NCBI GenBank assembly: GCA_016235495.1 | Contig: JACRKH010000060.1 | Coordinates: 1-44,681 of the forward strand | Source of the DNA: Candidatus Woesearchaeota archaeon | Lineage (GTDB): Archaea; Nanobdellota; Nanobdellia; SCGC-AAA011-G17; GW2011-AR17 | Direction of reading: 5' to 3' | Length of the DNA: 44,681 nucleotides | Shown: positions 1 through 7,083 of the stretch, piece by piece | How the letters are laid out: each line of letters begins with the position of its first letter | Position numbering within the stretch: the stretch's first letter is position 1 | Made by a program: the position numbers and the translations under genes | The notes under the pieces: model-generated | Told to the model about the DNA's origin: nothing | What the model saw: the letters and a program-made list of their open reading frames with translations, nothing else | The model's database searches: none

Positions 1-102
1 ACAACAGCTTTGGACATAGACCATTATGAAACGCCAAATTCGGCGTTCATAACAAAATTACCAAACCTGTTTGATTTATTTTGGAAAAGGACAGAAAAAT
101 GA
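1..102 (+). CDS. C-terminal end of a truncated gene of unknown function
   Basis: The first 33 codons are open from base 1 and stop at TGA 100-102. The tail reads like ordinary protein (ALDIDHYETPNS then FDLFWKRTEK). Its start lies outside the window, so no domain can be named. An imperfect hairpin at 28-52 (ATGAAACGCC / GGCGTTCAT) falls inside the coding frame. It could also be chance open frame, since only one edge is visible. Confidence 0.45.
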   Translation, partial: TTALDIDHYETPNSAFITKLPNLFDLFWKRTEK

Positions 103-155
103 AATATTTAAAAACACGAAAAAATATCCGGACATTACAGTAGAGAAGTTTTTGG

Positions 156-467
156 TTAAGTGTTGTTTGTCAAAAAAGTCTGCATGATTAAAATAGCTAA
201 TTGAATCAAACCAAATATACCCATAACAATTGTTAACCACATAATCCACCTTGTTAAGTTGATCATGACTTCTGATTGTTTTGAAGAACCAACATTAAAT
301 TCTTCTACTTCTTGTTTAAGCCTTCTACTCATTTCTAAGGCAATGTCCTGTCTTCCACACTCATTGTTAGTTGATTTATATTTATGAACCAATTCTTTAT
401 CCGAATATGTCTCAAATCCTGTTTCAAAAGAATCAGATATTCCTTTATATTCATCTGTTTTTGACAT
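156..467 (-). CDS. Small membrane-anchored protein of unknown function
   Basis: This is a 103-residue protein with a charged soluble N-terminal part (about residues 1-65, rich in E, K and S, probably helical) and one long hydrophobic segment at about 73-97 (WIMWLTIVMGIFGLIQLAIL), followed by a short polar tail. The layout suggests a tail-anchored membrane protein. I recognise no family. It stands alone between a truncated gene and the nuclease/methylase cluster; small tail-anchored proteins are common in defence and mobile islands, but a role here would be a guess. Confidence 0.55.
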   Translation of the reverse strand: MSKTDEYKGISDSFETGFETYSDKELVHKYKSTNNECGRQDIALEMSRRLKQEVEEFNVGSSKQSEVMINLTRWIMWLTIVMGIFGLIQLAILIMQTFLTNNT

Positions 468-540
468 TTTTCCTCTATCCCTAATGGATAATCACTTTTT
501 TATAATTTTATTCTTTAAGAATTTAATCTAGCCTGACACA

Positions 541-554
541 CGGCACGCCCCCGC
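541..554. other. GC-rich box directly ahead of a TATA element; near-copy at 43744-43757
   Basis: CGGCACGCCCCCGC stands out in a very AT-rich spacer and is followed a few bases later by TTTATAAA (559-566), which is the likely TATA box of the gene starting at 589. The reverse complement of 43744-43757 is identical except for one C/T change and is likewise followed by an A/T-rich TTTAAATA. Its function is unknown; it may be an extended promoter element or part of a repeat family. Confidence 0.4.
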
Positions 555-588
555 AGACTTTATAAACAATTACACCCTAAACACAAAA

Positions 589-1254
589 GTGAAAGCAATC
601 AAACTCTCTCCCTCCAGCATTAACCTTTTCTCAGAATGCCCTAAATGCTTCTGGCTCAGTATAATCAAAGGAATAAAAAGACCCTCTGGTGCTTTTCCTT
701 CATTACCTTCAGGCATGGATAAAATTCTCAAAGAACATTTTGACAGATTCATGAAGAAAGGAGAACTTCCTCCAGAATTACAATCCCTCCAAGGCTACAA
801 ACTCTTTGATGATGAAGAACTCCTCAAAGTCTGGAGAAATAACTTCAAAGGCATATCCTACACAGAAGAAAAAACAGGAATAGTTCTGCATGGAGCAATA
901 GACAATATTCTTGTGAAAGGAAAAAAACTAGTAGTTTTGGATTACAAAACAAGAGGATTCCCATTAAAAGAAGATACACCTGAACATTATCAGGCGCAGA
1001 TGAACCTCTATAATTTTCTTTTACGAAAGAATGCCTATGAAACAGAAGATTATACCTATTTGCTCTTTTATCATCCAAATAAAGTTTTAGAGACAGGAGA
1101 AATTATCTTTAATACAGATATCGTGAAGATGAAGACAAATGCGAAAGATGGTGAGAAAGTGTTTATTGAAGCAATAAAAATACTTAAAGGAGAAGAACCT
1201 GAATCCACTGAAGAGTGTAAGTGGTGTATTTGGAGAGGAGACAATGAAAAATAA
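589..1254 (+). CDS. Cas4/RecB-like PD-(D/E)XK nuclease with cysteine pairs
   Basis: The 221-residue protein has the layout of Cas4-like exonucleases of the PD-(D/E)XK superfamily. An N-terminal cysteine pair sits at residues 17/20 (ECPKCFWL). The nuclease core shows GAID near 102-105 and LDYKT near 117-121, followed by a Q-x3-Y motif (HYQAQMNLY). A C-terminal cysteine pair is present (ECKWCIW). In the family the cysteines hold an Fe-S cluster and the acidic residues plus Lys bind metal for DNA cleavage. No CRISPR array or other cas gene is present. Its last 11 bases overlap the adenine methylase, so the two are co-translated, which suggests a role with the restriction-modification genes. TATA at 559-566 fits a nearly leaderless start at 589. 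Confidence 0.75.
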   Translation: MKAIKLSPSSINLFSECPKCFWLSIIKGIKRPSGAFPSLPSGMDKILKEHFDRFMKKGELPPELQSLQGYKLFDDEELLKVWRNNFKGISYTEEKTGIVLHGAIDNILVKGKKLVVLDYKTRGFPLKEDTPEHYQAQMNLYNFLLRKNAYETEDYTYLLFYHPNKVLETGEIIFNTDIVKMKTNAKDGEKVFIEAIKILKGEEPESTEECKWCIWRGDNEK

Positions 1255-2068
1255 TATCCCTTCCTTTGTAAAATGGGCTGGAGGAAAGAAACAACTCATT
1301 GGCCAGTTTGAGAAGTTTTTCCCAAGCAAATTTGAAAGATATTTTGAGCCTTTTGTTGGAGGTGGTGCCGTTGCCTTTCACATACTAAAAAATTATTCTC
1401 CTAAAGAAGCATTTTTATTTGATATTAATAAAGAATTGATTAATTGCTATAATACAATAAAACAAAATCCACAAGAGCTTCTAAAAGATTTACAAGAACA
1501 CAAAGATAAACACAATAAGGAGTATTTTTACCAAATTAGATCCAAAAGTTTAGGAGAAATGAACAAACTTGAAAGAGCTGCAAGATTTATCTACCTAAAT
1601 AGAACTTGTTTTAATGGTTTATATCGAGTAAATTCTAAAGGTATTTTTAATGTCCCCATGGGAGATTACAAGAACCCTCTCATAGTTCCTAAGGAGGATA
1701 TAACTGAGATTTCATCGTTATTAAAGAAGGCAAGCCTAAAATGTTCCTCTTTTGAAAAAGTTTTAAACCTTGCAAAGAAAGGTGATTTTGTATACCTTGA
1801 CCCTCCATATTATCCATTAAAGAAGGGAACAAGTTTTACAGCGTATACCCAAGGAAACTTCTTAGAGAAAGAACAAATAAAACTGCAAAAAGTCTTCTCA
1901 CAATTAAATAAAAAAGGCTGCAAAGTTATGTTATCAAATAGTGACACAGAATTCATTACAGATATTTATAAGAGTTTTCATATTAATAAAGTTAGAGCAA
2001 CAAGGATGATTAATTGCAATGGAAATGAAAGAGGGAAAATAACTGAAGTAGTTATTACGAATTACTAA
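1244..2068 (+). CDS. dam: Dam-type (D12 class) DNA adenine-N6 methyltransferase
   Basis: This 274-residue protein methylates adenine N6 in duplex DNA using S-adenosylmethionine. It has the class signature near the N-terminus (FVKWAGGKKQLI, about 7-18), the SAM-binding motif (FEPFVGGGAV, about 35-44), and the catalytic motif IV DPPY at 186-189. Length is normal for the DpnIIA/Dam family, many of which recognise GATC; the specificity here cannot be read from sequence. It overlaps the upstream nuclease by 11 bases and meets the restriction-like nuclease tail to tail with a 4-base overlap. The pairing supports a type II restriction-modification role rather than an orphan methylase. Confidence 0.9.
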   Translation: MKNNIPSFVKWAGGKKQLIGQFEKFFPSKFERYFEPFVGGGAVAFHILKNYSPKEAFLFDINKELINCYNTIKQNPQELLKDLQEHKDKHNKEYFYQIRSKSLGEMNKLERAARFIYLNRTCFNGLYRVNSKGIFNVPMGDYKNPLIVPKEDITEISSLLKKASLKCSSFEKVLNLAKKGDFVYLDPPYYPLKKGTSFTAYTQGNFLEKEQIKLQKVFSQLNKKGCKVMLSNSDTEFITDIYKSFHINKVRATRMINCNGNERGKITEVVITNY

Positions 2069-2619
2069 TCTACTTCTGGTTCTGGCAAACCCAATATCTT
2101 GAAAGGAAGATTCTTAATAAAATAGTCACATCCTGCCAACTTAATGAACTCTTTTACATCATCATATTTAGATTGGTCAAACCATTCATTTAAAATATAA
2201 CAGTACTCTACCTTAATGCCTGTTTCCATAACAAGCCTTTGATATTGTTGCCTTTTGTATTCACATGTTTGGAGTTTCTCATCAACTGAACCAGATTTTT
2301 GCTGAAACTTCATTTCAATAATATAAAGTCTATTTGTCTGAATGATAAACAAAGCTTGATCCGGGAGTAGCTGGGTAGATAAATGTTTCTTCCAATCCAC
2401 TTGGTACTCTTCTAAGAATATTTTGTAAAAACTATATTTCTTGTAGACACGGGCTACTTCCTTATCCTTGAAGAAGAGTTGATGCCAAATATTATTCTCA
2501 GTTTTTCTTTCAACAACCTTATAGCCTTTTAAGTTTTGAAAAGAAGCAATAAGATCAGCTCTGCCTTCAAATTTCAATCCTGAGAGTGTATTTGCTCCAC
2601 CTTCTCCGCCTTCTTTCAT
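2065..2619 (-). CDS. PD-(D/E)XK restriction endonuclease-like protein
   Basis: The 184-residue protein carries a credible PD-(D/E)XK active site: PD at residues 86-87, then a strand ending in E102-M-K104 (LYIIEMKF). The N-terminal GEGGANTLSGLKFEGR resembles the start of several type II restriction enzymes that I recall with a GGANT-x-GLxFE pattern (memory, not a search). It converges on the Dam-type methylase and overlaps its stop by 4 bases, so the pair probably forms a restriction-modification system with opposing transcription. The start at 2619 is the first ATG in frame. An alternative is a homing-type or repair nuclease. Confidence 0.7.
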   Translation of the reverse strand: MKEGGEGGANTLSGLKFEGRADLIASFQNLKGYKVVERKTENNIWHQLFFKDKEVARVYKKYSFYKIFLEEYQVDWKKHLSTQLLPDQALFIIQTNRLYIIEMKFQQKSGSVDEKLQTCEYKRQQYQRLVMETGIKVEYCYILNEWFDQSKYDDVKEFIKLAGCDYFIKNLPFKILGLPEPEVD

Positions 2620-2885
2620 AAAAAGAGAGAATAGCTTCGAATTTAAAAGTTTAACTTTTATTCATTCTTTGTATAGGACAGAGACAAATGTCCCTAGCCT
2701 ACACATGGTCTGCAATTTCGATACTTTTAAACAGGAATGAGATTGAAAAAGGATGAATAAAAAAGGACAATTGGGGTGCATTTAATATAATCGATCAAGT
2801 TTAGGCCAGGTTATAGGAATAAAAAGACACGAGAAAGCCTACAAAAGGAAAGCCTTATAAGTAACATATTACTCATATAAGTAAA
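2620..2885. promoter_or_regulatory. Intergenic region with probable operator/promoter of the MNT-HEPN pair
   Basis: Most of these 266 bases show no gene. Next to the start at 2886, TTATAA (2855-2860) lies about 26 bases upstream, which fits a leaderless archaeal transcript. Immediately after it is a perfect inverted repeat AGTAA-CATA-TTACT (2860-2873), and a further AAGTAA (2879-2884) abuts the ATG, itself followed by ATACTT in the other orientation. This arrangement between TATA and start is where an autorepressor would bind, and the product has an N-terminal winged helix. Confidence 0.5.
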
Positions 2886-3440
2886 ATGATACTTAACTCT
2901 TTAATCATGGAAGAATTCCTAAGAGACTATGCAGGAGCCTATACAGGCAGTTTTATTTCCCAAAAGAAAGGATTAAACCAAAAAACAGTTTCAAACTACT
3001 TAAATATTCTTGAAAAAGAACATATCCTGCGAAGTGTAACAGAAGGAAAAAATAAAAAATATTCCCTCAATAAAGAAAACAAAGAAATACTCAAGCATTT
3101 TATTCTTGCAATAGAACACTTGAGAACAATAGACTTTTACAAAAAATACCCTCTTATAAAAGAAGTAGCAGAAAAGATACAAAAACACATTCAAGGAACT
3201 GCATTGCTATTTGGCAGTTATGCGAAAGGCATAGCCAAAAAGGATTCAGATATAGACATCCTCATCATAGGAACTTGCAATGAAAAAGAAATAACAAAAA
3301 TAGAACTAATTTATAATGTTGATATAAATCTAAAGATATACAACAAGATAGAAAAAGATATACTTTTCAAAGAAGCAATAAAAAACCATATCCTTCTAAA
3401 AAACTTCGAAACATTTACTGAGGATATGCTCCATGAATAA
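2886..3440 (+). CDS. Winged-helix/MNT nucleotidyltransferase fusion, antitoxin of an MNT-HEPN module
   Basis: The 184-residue protein has an N-terminal winged helix (about 5-62; the LNQKTVSNYLNILEKEHIL stretch is the recognition helix) followed by a minimal nucleotidyltransferase domain (about 90-175). The NTase signature is G110-S111 with D122 and D124 (GSYAKG, then DSDIDIL). In MNT-HEPN toxin-antitoxin systems the MNT enzyme neutralises the HEPN RNase, in studied cases by AMPylation. The fused DNA-binding domain suggests it also represses its own promoter at the inverted repeat just upstream. It overlaps the HEPN gene by 8 bases. Confidence 0.85.
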   Translation: MILNSLIMEEFLRDYAGAYTGSFISQKKGLNQKTVSNYLNILEKEHILRSVTEGKNKKYSLNKENKEILKHFILAIEHLRTIDFYKKYPLIKEVAEKIQKHIQGTALLFGSYAKGIAKKDSDIDILIIGTCNEKEITKIELIYNVDINLKIYNKIEKDILFKEAIKNHILLKNFETFTEDMLHE

Positions 3441-3900
3441 CATTGAATGGTGTTTAAAACAGAAAAATGGTATTGAAATAATAGAACCAAATGATGATTT
3501 AGCAAAAGCATACATACAAAAAGCAGAAGATGCACTCCAAGCTTCATCTCTTTTAGAAGCACATAGGGATTGGAGAATTTCTTCCCTTTATTATTCGATG
3601 TATTTTGCGGTATATGCCATTCTTATGAAAATAGGAATAAAATGTGAGATTCATTCTTGTACAATTACGTTTATGGAAGAGATATTAAAAGATTATTTTG
3701 GCCAAAAGGAGAGAGAATTATTGAAGAAATCTATGAAAGCAAGAATTGATACCCAATATTATACAGATAAGAATATTTCTGAGGTAACATATCATACTAT
3801 GGTTGAAAATGCACCAAAGTTTCTGGTTACATGCAAAGAGATATTGTATCAAATAAATGAAATAAAAATTAAAGAAATAAGAAATCGCATATCAAAATAA
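3433..3900 (+). CDS. HEPN-domain protein (UPF0332-like), probable RNase toxin
   Basis: This 155-residue, mostly helical protein matches the HEPN pattern of the COG1895/UPF0332 group: an RxxxLYYSMYFAVYAILM-type helix (about 48-65), an IxCEIHSC loop, and the basic/aromatic motif R104-IDTQYYTD where family members carry R-x-x-ADY. HEPN toxins cleave RNA; the usual R-x4-6-H is not clearly present, and R104 with Y109/Y110 may serve that site. It overlaps the MNT antitoxin gene and is translationally coupled to it. Toxicity is inferred from the pairing. Confidence 0.8.
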   Translation: MNNIEWCLKQKNGIEIIEPNDDLAKAYIQKAEDALQASSLLEAHRDWRISSLYYSMYFAVYAILMKIGIKCEIHSCTITFMEEILKDYFGQKERELLKKSMKARIDTQYYTDKNISEVTYHTMVENAPKFLVTCKEILYQINEIKIKEIRNRISK

Positions 3901-3935
3901 TTTTATGTTCCTCTTCCAAACAGGTATATTTCATT

Positions 3936-4472
3936 CTACCCCAACAGCTCTTTCTTCAGGGTCTTGTGTGCAATATTAATCTTCTGAAAGGTCTCCAAAT
4001 CCCCGCCCATATCCGGATGATGTGCCTTAGAAAGATCCTTGTACTTCTTTGTAATCATATCAAAATCAAAACTATCATGAGAAACCCCTAACAGCGCTCG
4101 TGCCTCTTTCCTCTGCACTTCCACATCCTTATCCTCATTGAACACAGCAATACATTCCTCTCGCGTTTTCTCGCCAGAAAGCACAGCATTGACTTCGTGT
4201 TCAATCACCTGTAGAATAACATGCAGGTTCTCTATGTAGCGCAAAGAAGTATAGGAATAGTAAAGATTCTGCCAGTCCATATACCAGCTCACAGAAGCAG
4301 CAGCTCGCTTAATCACCATAGCCTCATCTTTGAAAGAAATAGAATCTTCTTCCACACCCAGCTTTTTCAGCTGAGCAGTAATCATATTCTTCAGCTGCAC
4401 TGCCTTTCTGTTGGAAGCCTGCTTCATATCAAACTGAGGAATATCATATCCTCGCACTTTTATCGTTGCCAT
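3936..4472 (-). CDS. C-terminal J-domain protein
   Basis: The 178-residue protein ends in a short J domain (about residues 124-178): ALLGVSHDSF, then YKDLSKAHHPDMGGD with the HPD triad at 152-154, then a final helix. J domains stimulate the ATPase of Hsp70/DnaK. The N-terminal 120 residues are helical, with an aromatic patch (WYMDWQNLYYSY, about 63-74), and match no domain that I recognise. Such proteins with the J domain at the C-terminus are common in archaea lacking a full DnaJ. It is an isolated gene; the stop is 36 bases after the HEPN gene on the opposite strand. Confidence 0.8.
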   Translation of the reverse strand: MATIKVRGYDIPQFDMKQASNRKAVQLKNMITAQLKKLGVEEDSISFKDEAMVIKRAAASVSWYMDWQNLYYSYTSLRYIENLHVILQVIEHEVNAVLSGEKTREECIAVFNEDKDVEVQRKEARALLGVSHDSFDFDMITKKYKDLSKAHHPDMGGDLETFQKINIAHKTLKKELLG

Positions 4473-4565
4473 AGCTCTTTTGCCGAAGAGCTCCTTTATA
4501 AAGCTATGGATGCGAAAAGAGAAAACTTTATATCTTATATAAACTTTAAAACTTATAGAAAAACC

Positions 4566-4700
4566 ATGGAAACAATAACCATCCCGAAAAGAGAATATGA
4601 AACTCTAAAAAAGCAGGCACAAATTGATATGGATGTACTGCATCAGTTCATGAATAGCCTTGCCGATATTAAGGCTGGAAGAATAAAAAAAGTTAGGTAA
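4566..4700 (+). CDS. Short antitoxin-like protein of a convergent RelE pair
   Basis: This 44-residue ORF begins ITIPKREYETLKKQAQ and ends IKAGRIKKVR, the pattern of many archaeal antitoxins beside RelE-type toxins (N-terminal strand/helix, C-terminal basic KAGRIKKV). A TATA-like TTATATAAA at about 4536-4544 lies some 25 bases upstream and supports this ATG over longer in-frame starts. Its stop overlaps the last 8 bases of the toxin gene on the opposite strand, so the pair is tail to tail instead of forming the usual operon. Confidence 0.7.
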   Translation: METITIPKREYETLKKQAQIDMDVLHQFMNSLADIKAGRIKKVR

Positions 4701-5019
4701 TTTTCTGATTCTTAAGAATGTCCTTTATTTCCTGCCCAAAATTGTTCAAAAGTAAAAAAAGAGTATTAATGACTCTTTGTTGATCCTTCTTTTCACTTAT
4801 TGCCACGAGATACACAGCTTTCATATCATCATAAATAAGATAATAAACTCGGATCTTATGATGTTTCTTTTCCCTTAACCAAGGAACTCGTATAGAATCA
4901 CCAACATAAGGATTCTCAAAAAGTTGATCCTCAATCTTTTCCATCCAATCCTGAAATTCTTTGGGGTACTTATTCAGCAGTTTATCAAATGATTCTGAAT
5001 GATAGACAGCATAGGCCAT
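4693..5019 (-). CDS. RelE/ParE-superfamily toxin
   Basis: The 108-residue protein has the RelE fold pattern: an N-terminal strand and helix with basic and aromatic residues (ESFDKLLNKYPKEFQ), a middle turn (FENPYVGDSIRVPWLREKK), then the strands KIRVYYLIYDDMKAVYLVAIS and a final helix. RelE toxins cleave ribosome-bound mRNA; ParE members poison gyrase, and the class cannot be decided here. The R-V-Y-Y-L-I-Y-D strand is typical of mRNA interferases. It faces the 44-residue antitoxin-like ORF tail to tail with an 8-base overlap. Confidence 0.75.
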   Translation of the reverse strand: MAYAVYHSESFDKLLNKYPKEFQDWMEKIEDQLFENPYVGDSIRVPWLREKKHHKIRVYYLIYDDMKAVYLVAISEKKDQQRVINTLFLLLNNFGQEIKDILKNQKIT

Positions 5020-5132
5020 AAAATATTGTTACCTAAAGGATTTATAAATATTTTCTAGGAATAAACTTTAAAGTTTAAAGAGATACACACCCATAGCACA
5101 ATTTTATAAACTTCTATACTCCCCCAAAAGAA

Positions 5133-5243
5133 ATGAATGACATAGAATTAGCAGAATCCATTGCAAAGACACATAAAAGACTATCAGATTTTGAACAAAA
5201 CATTCAAACGAAAAAATATACTAGAAAAGACTTGGGTTTCTAG
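5133..5243 (+). CDS. Small 36-residue protein ahead of a Nudix gene
   Basis: A TTTATAAA box (about 5103-5110) sits about 26 bases before the ATG, which supports a leaderless gene. The peptide is mixed-charge and helical (IELAESIAKTHKRL) and ends KDLGF. It ends two bases before the GTG start of the Nudix gene, so the two are one transcript. It resembles small antitoxin-like proteins in size and charge only; no family is recognised. Confidence 0.5.
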   Translation: MNDIELAESIAKTHKRLSDFEQNIQTKKYTRKDLGF

Positions 5244-5245
5244 AA

Positions 5246-5719
5246 GTGCCTCATATTTCCCTACTAAAAGAAACACTTATTAAGAACCACACTTCCCTAA
5301 AAACAATGAATATCCTCGCACAGAAAGGAACAGAAAAGACTTGTCCAACAGCAGTATTTCTCAAAGAAGGAAAAGTTCTTTCAGGATTAAGGCATTACAC
5401 TCCTGACAAATGGAAAGCAATCTCTGTCTGGACCTTTCCAGGGGGAAGATGTGATGCAGGAGAAACCATAGAACAAACTTTAAGAAGAGAAGTAGCAGAA
5501 GAAATTAATATCACAGACTTTCAAATCACAAAATATCTAGGAACTTTTCCAGGTGCAAAAGAAGGAGACCTGGTTCCTGCATTTCTCTGTACAACAATGC
5601 AAAGCCCAAAGCTTATGGAGCCGGAAAAATTCTCTGAATGGAAATGGTTTCCCGCAAAAAAACTCCCAGAAAATTTTATCAATCCTCATGTACGCAGCTA
5701 TCTGCTTGAAAAAGTATAA
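5246..5719 (+). CDS. Nudix hydrolase
   Basis: The 157-residue protein carries a complete Nudix box at about residues 67-89: G-x5-E-x7-R-E-V-x-E-E (GRCDAGE then REVAEEINI). These metal-dependent enzymes hydrolyse nucleoside diphosphates linked to another group; the substrate here (dNTP, ADP-ribose, capped RNA) cannot be assigned. The GTG at 5246 follows the small ORF's stop by two bases; an internal ATG at 5306 would still keep the whole domain, so the true N-terminus is uncertain. Confidence 0.85.
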   Translation: MPHISLLKETLIKNHTSLKTMNILAQKGTEKTCPTAVFLKEGKVLSGLRHYTPDKWKAISVWTFPGGRCDAGETIEQTLRREVAEEINITDFQITKYLGTFPGAKEGDLVPAFLCTTMQSPKLMEPEKFSEWKWFPAKKLPENFINPHVRSYLLEKV

Positions 5720-5731
5720 ACCATTCTAAAC

Positions 5732-6250
5732 TTATTTAATTTTTCTAATAATTTCCTTATCTACATAATCCGTAAGATCTTCCCAAGCTTTCTTGCAATT
5801 CTCTCCAAGGGAAAAAGGTTCAATATCAAGCTTACTATGTATGCTATGTCTACAAACCAACTCATCAAGTTCGTCTCGATAGATTGTGCTAGGAGAGAAT
5901 TCAATGATCAAACGTAGAGGATAGGCATTTTTGCATTCCTCGAAAATATCTTCCAGAGCAGTAGAAAGTCTTCTGCCATCTTCTAATCTGCCAGTAGTGG
6001 AAATATAAGAGTGAAAAGGACTTGGCGCATCACTAAAAAAATCATAAAAAAAGAGACTATCCCCATAGCGAGAATCACTATAAAACAGAGCAACAAAACG
6101 AAGACTAGAAGATTCTCCAATTCTCTCTAGCCTTCTCCAAAAAGTCTGAAGCGATGCAGAGCTTTGCTCAAAGGGAGCCATCCCATCAAGAAAAAGAGGA
6201 ACAAAGGAAGTATTCACCACAACAAGAGCATCTTTTCCAAAATAATCCAT
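5732..6250 (-). CDS. Protein of unknown function (172 aa)
   Basis: The protein has alternating strands and helices in a Rossmann-like rhythm: a first strand DALVVVNTSFVPLFLDG, a second RFVALFYSDSRYGDSLFFYDFF, a third PLRLIIEFSPSTIY, and acidic helices between them. It has no signal peptide and no membrane segment. The first strand with its NTS turn might begin a nucleotide-binding or HAD-like fold, but no catalytic motif can be confirmed. It lies tail to tail with the Nudix gene (13-base gap). Codon use resembles its neighbours, so I consider it real. Confidence 0.55.
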   Translation of the reverse strand: MDYFGKDALVVVNTSFVPLFLDGMAPFEQSSASLQTFWRRLERIGESSSLRFVALFYSDSRYGDSLFFYDFFSDAPSPFHSYISTTGRLEDGRRLSTALEDIFEECKNAYPLRLIIEFSPSTIYRDELDELVCRHSIHSKLDIEPFSLGENCKKAWEDLTDYVDKEIIRKIK

Positions 6251-6292
6251 CGAAAAAGGAATAAACAGAGCATTAATAAGAATTTCTGTACT

Positions 6293-6376
6293 CTAAGCCA
6301 GCTTTACTTTGCAGATATTGCCCTTGCACACCATCTTCGTTTCCTTCTTCTTCACCATTTTCTTTTTCACAGCCAT
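6293..6376 (-). CDS. Lysine-rich 27-residue micro-protein
   Basis: On the minus strand an ATG at 6376 opens a 27-codon frame ending TAG at 6293. A GAGGTG Shine-Dalgarno-like sequence lies about 6 bases upstream. The peptide starts MAVKKKMVKKKE and then carries a C-x4-C pair (VCKGNICKV), so it is highly basic with two cysteines that could hold metal or form a disulfide. It lies between the unknown gene at 5732-6250 and the VKOR gene. It may be a small nucleic-acid-binding or ribosome-associated protein; that is inference. Confidence 0.5.
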   Translation of the reverse strand: MAVKKKMVKKKETKMVCKGNICKVKLA

Positions 6377-6386
6377 ACAAACACCT

Positions 6387-6809
6387 CTACAAAGCAGAAT
6401 GCATTTTTCTATATAAAACTATTGCTAAAATAAAAGTGACTAAAACCAAAACATGTACACTCGTGCACCAGAGGCAAATGGCTTCCAAAACAATTTCCCC
6501 ATAAATGAAATAAATCAGAGAAAGCAAGCCTAAAGAACACCAGACAAAAAAAGGCATTTCATATTTTCTCTTTTTTAGAAGAAAACTAAATCCAATCAAT
6601 CCTAAAAACCAAACGACTCCAAAGAATGCAACAGGCACATGATAAATTTCTGAGTACATGCTGGTGTTCACCGTGGAGCAGGAAATCAAAGCATTCACAT
6701 CACAGAATGCTGGCTCAGGAATATAATGATGCTTCACTAAATACAAAGAAAGAACCAATCCAATAATTCCAATAATCAAAAACAAATACCGAAGAGTTTT
6801 TCTTTGCAT
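6387..6809 (-). CDS. VKOR-family membrane thiol oxidoreductase
   Basis: The protein (140 residues from the second in-frame ATG) has four or five membrane segments and the VKOR cysteines: a loop pair C36 and C44 (AFCDVNALISCS) and the active-site C112-L-W-C115. VKOR homologues reoxidise DsbA-like thioredoxins with quinone and so drive disulfide formation outside the cell. The neighbouring gene set includes an exported cysteine-rich lipoprotein (10800-11078) that would need this. I prefer the start at 6809 (MQRKTLRYLF) because the 16 residues before it read as untranslated spacer next to the tRNA gene. Confidence 0.88.
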   Translation of the reverse strand: MQRKTLRYLFLIIGIIGLVLSLYLVKHHYIPEPAFCDVNALISCSTVNTSMYSEIYHVPVAFFGVVWFLGLIGFSFLLKKRKYEMPFFVWCSLGLLSLIYFIYGEIVLEAICLWCTSVHVLVLVTFILAIVLYRKMHSAL

Positions 6810-6883
6810 AGAGAAAAGAAAATAAAGGCAAATTATAAACTTTTCCTGCTTTCGCAAACTTTATATGCTTCAGAGTAGTATGT

Positions 6884-6999
6884 CGCTGGAGCTGGGATTT
6901 GAACCCAGAAATGCTAGGGAGCATCATGGTTTCCTCAGACCTCTCACCCCTTATGAGAGGCTTTTGAGACCCTGCCATACCAGATTTGGCGACTCCAGC
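6884..6999 (-). tRNA. tRNA-Leu(CAA), class II with long variable arm and a 31-base intron
   Basis: Read on the minus strand: acceptor GCTGGAG pairs with CTCCAGC; the D arm is GCC/GGC with GG in its loop; the T arm is CTGGG-TTCAAAT-CCCAG; the variable arm is ATGCT-CCCT-AGCAT. The anticodon loop CTCAAA gives CAA (6964-6966). A bulge-helix-bulge can be drawn from CTCA/TGAG with AAA and GAA bulges, placing a 31-base intron (6932-6962) at the canonical 37/38 site and joining the exon to AACCAT. Odd points: discriminator base G (Leu usually A, Ser usually G), a mismatch in the anticodon stem, and no obvious base 26. CCA is not encoded. Confidence 0.75.
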
Positions 7000-7083
7000 A
7001 TATTCCCTTCCAAATAAATCCTCTTCAAAAACTTTTCCCAGAAATTTCCAAAGATTTTCAATAAATACTTAAAGACAAAGGAT

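Noticed and set aside
589-1254. CRISPR-Cas locus suggested by the Cas4-like nuclease
   Set aside because: No repeat-spacer array and no other cas gene are visible anywhere in the window.
4221-4565. Long N-terminal extension of the 44-residue antitoxin
   Set aside because: The extension is antisense to the J-domain gene, and a TATA element just ahead of ATG 4566 supports the short form.
6715-6978. Open frame on the minus strand across the tRNA gene
   Set aside because: It runs through the acceptor, intron and anticodon region of tRNA-Leu and into the VKOR gene in another frame; its peptide has no domain.
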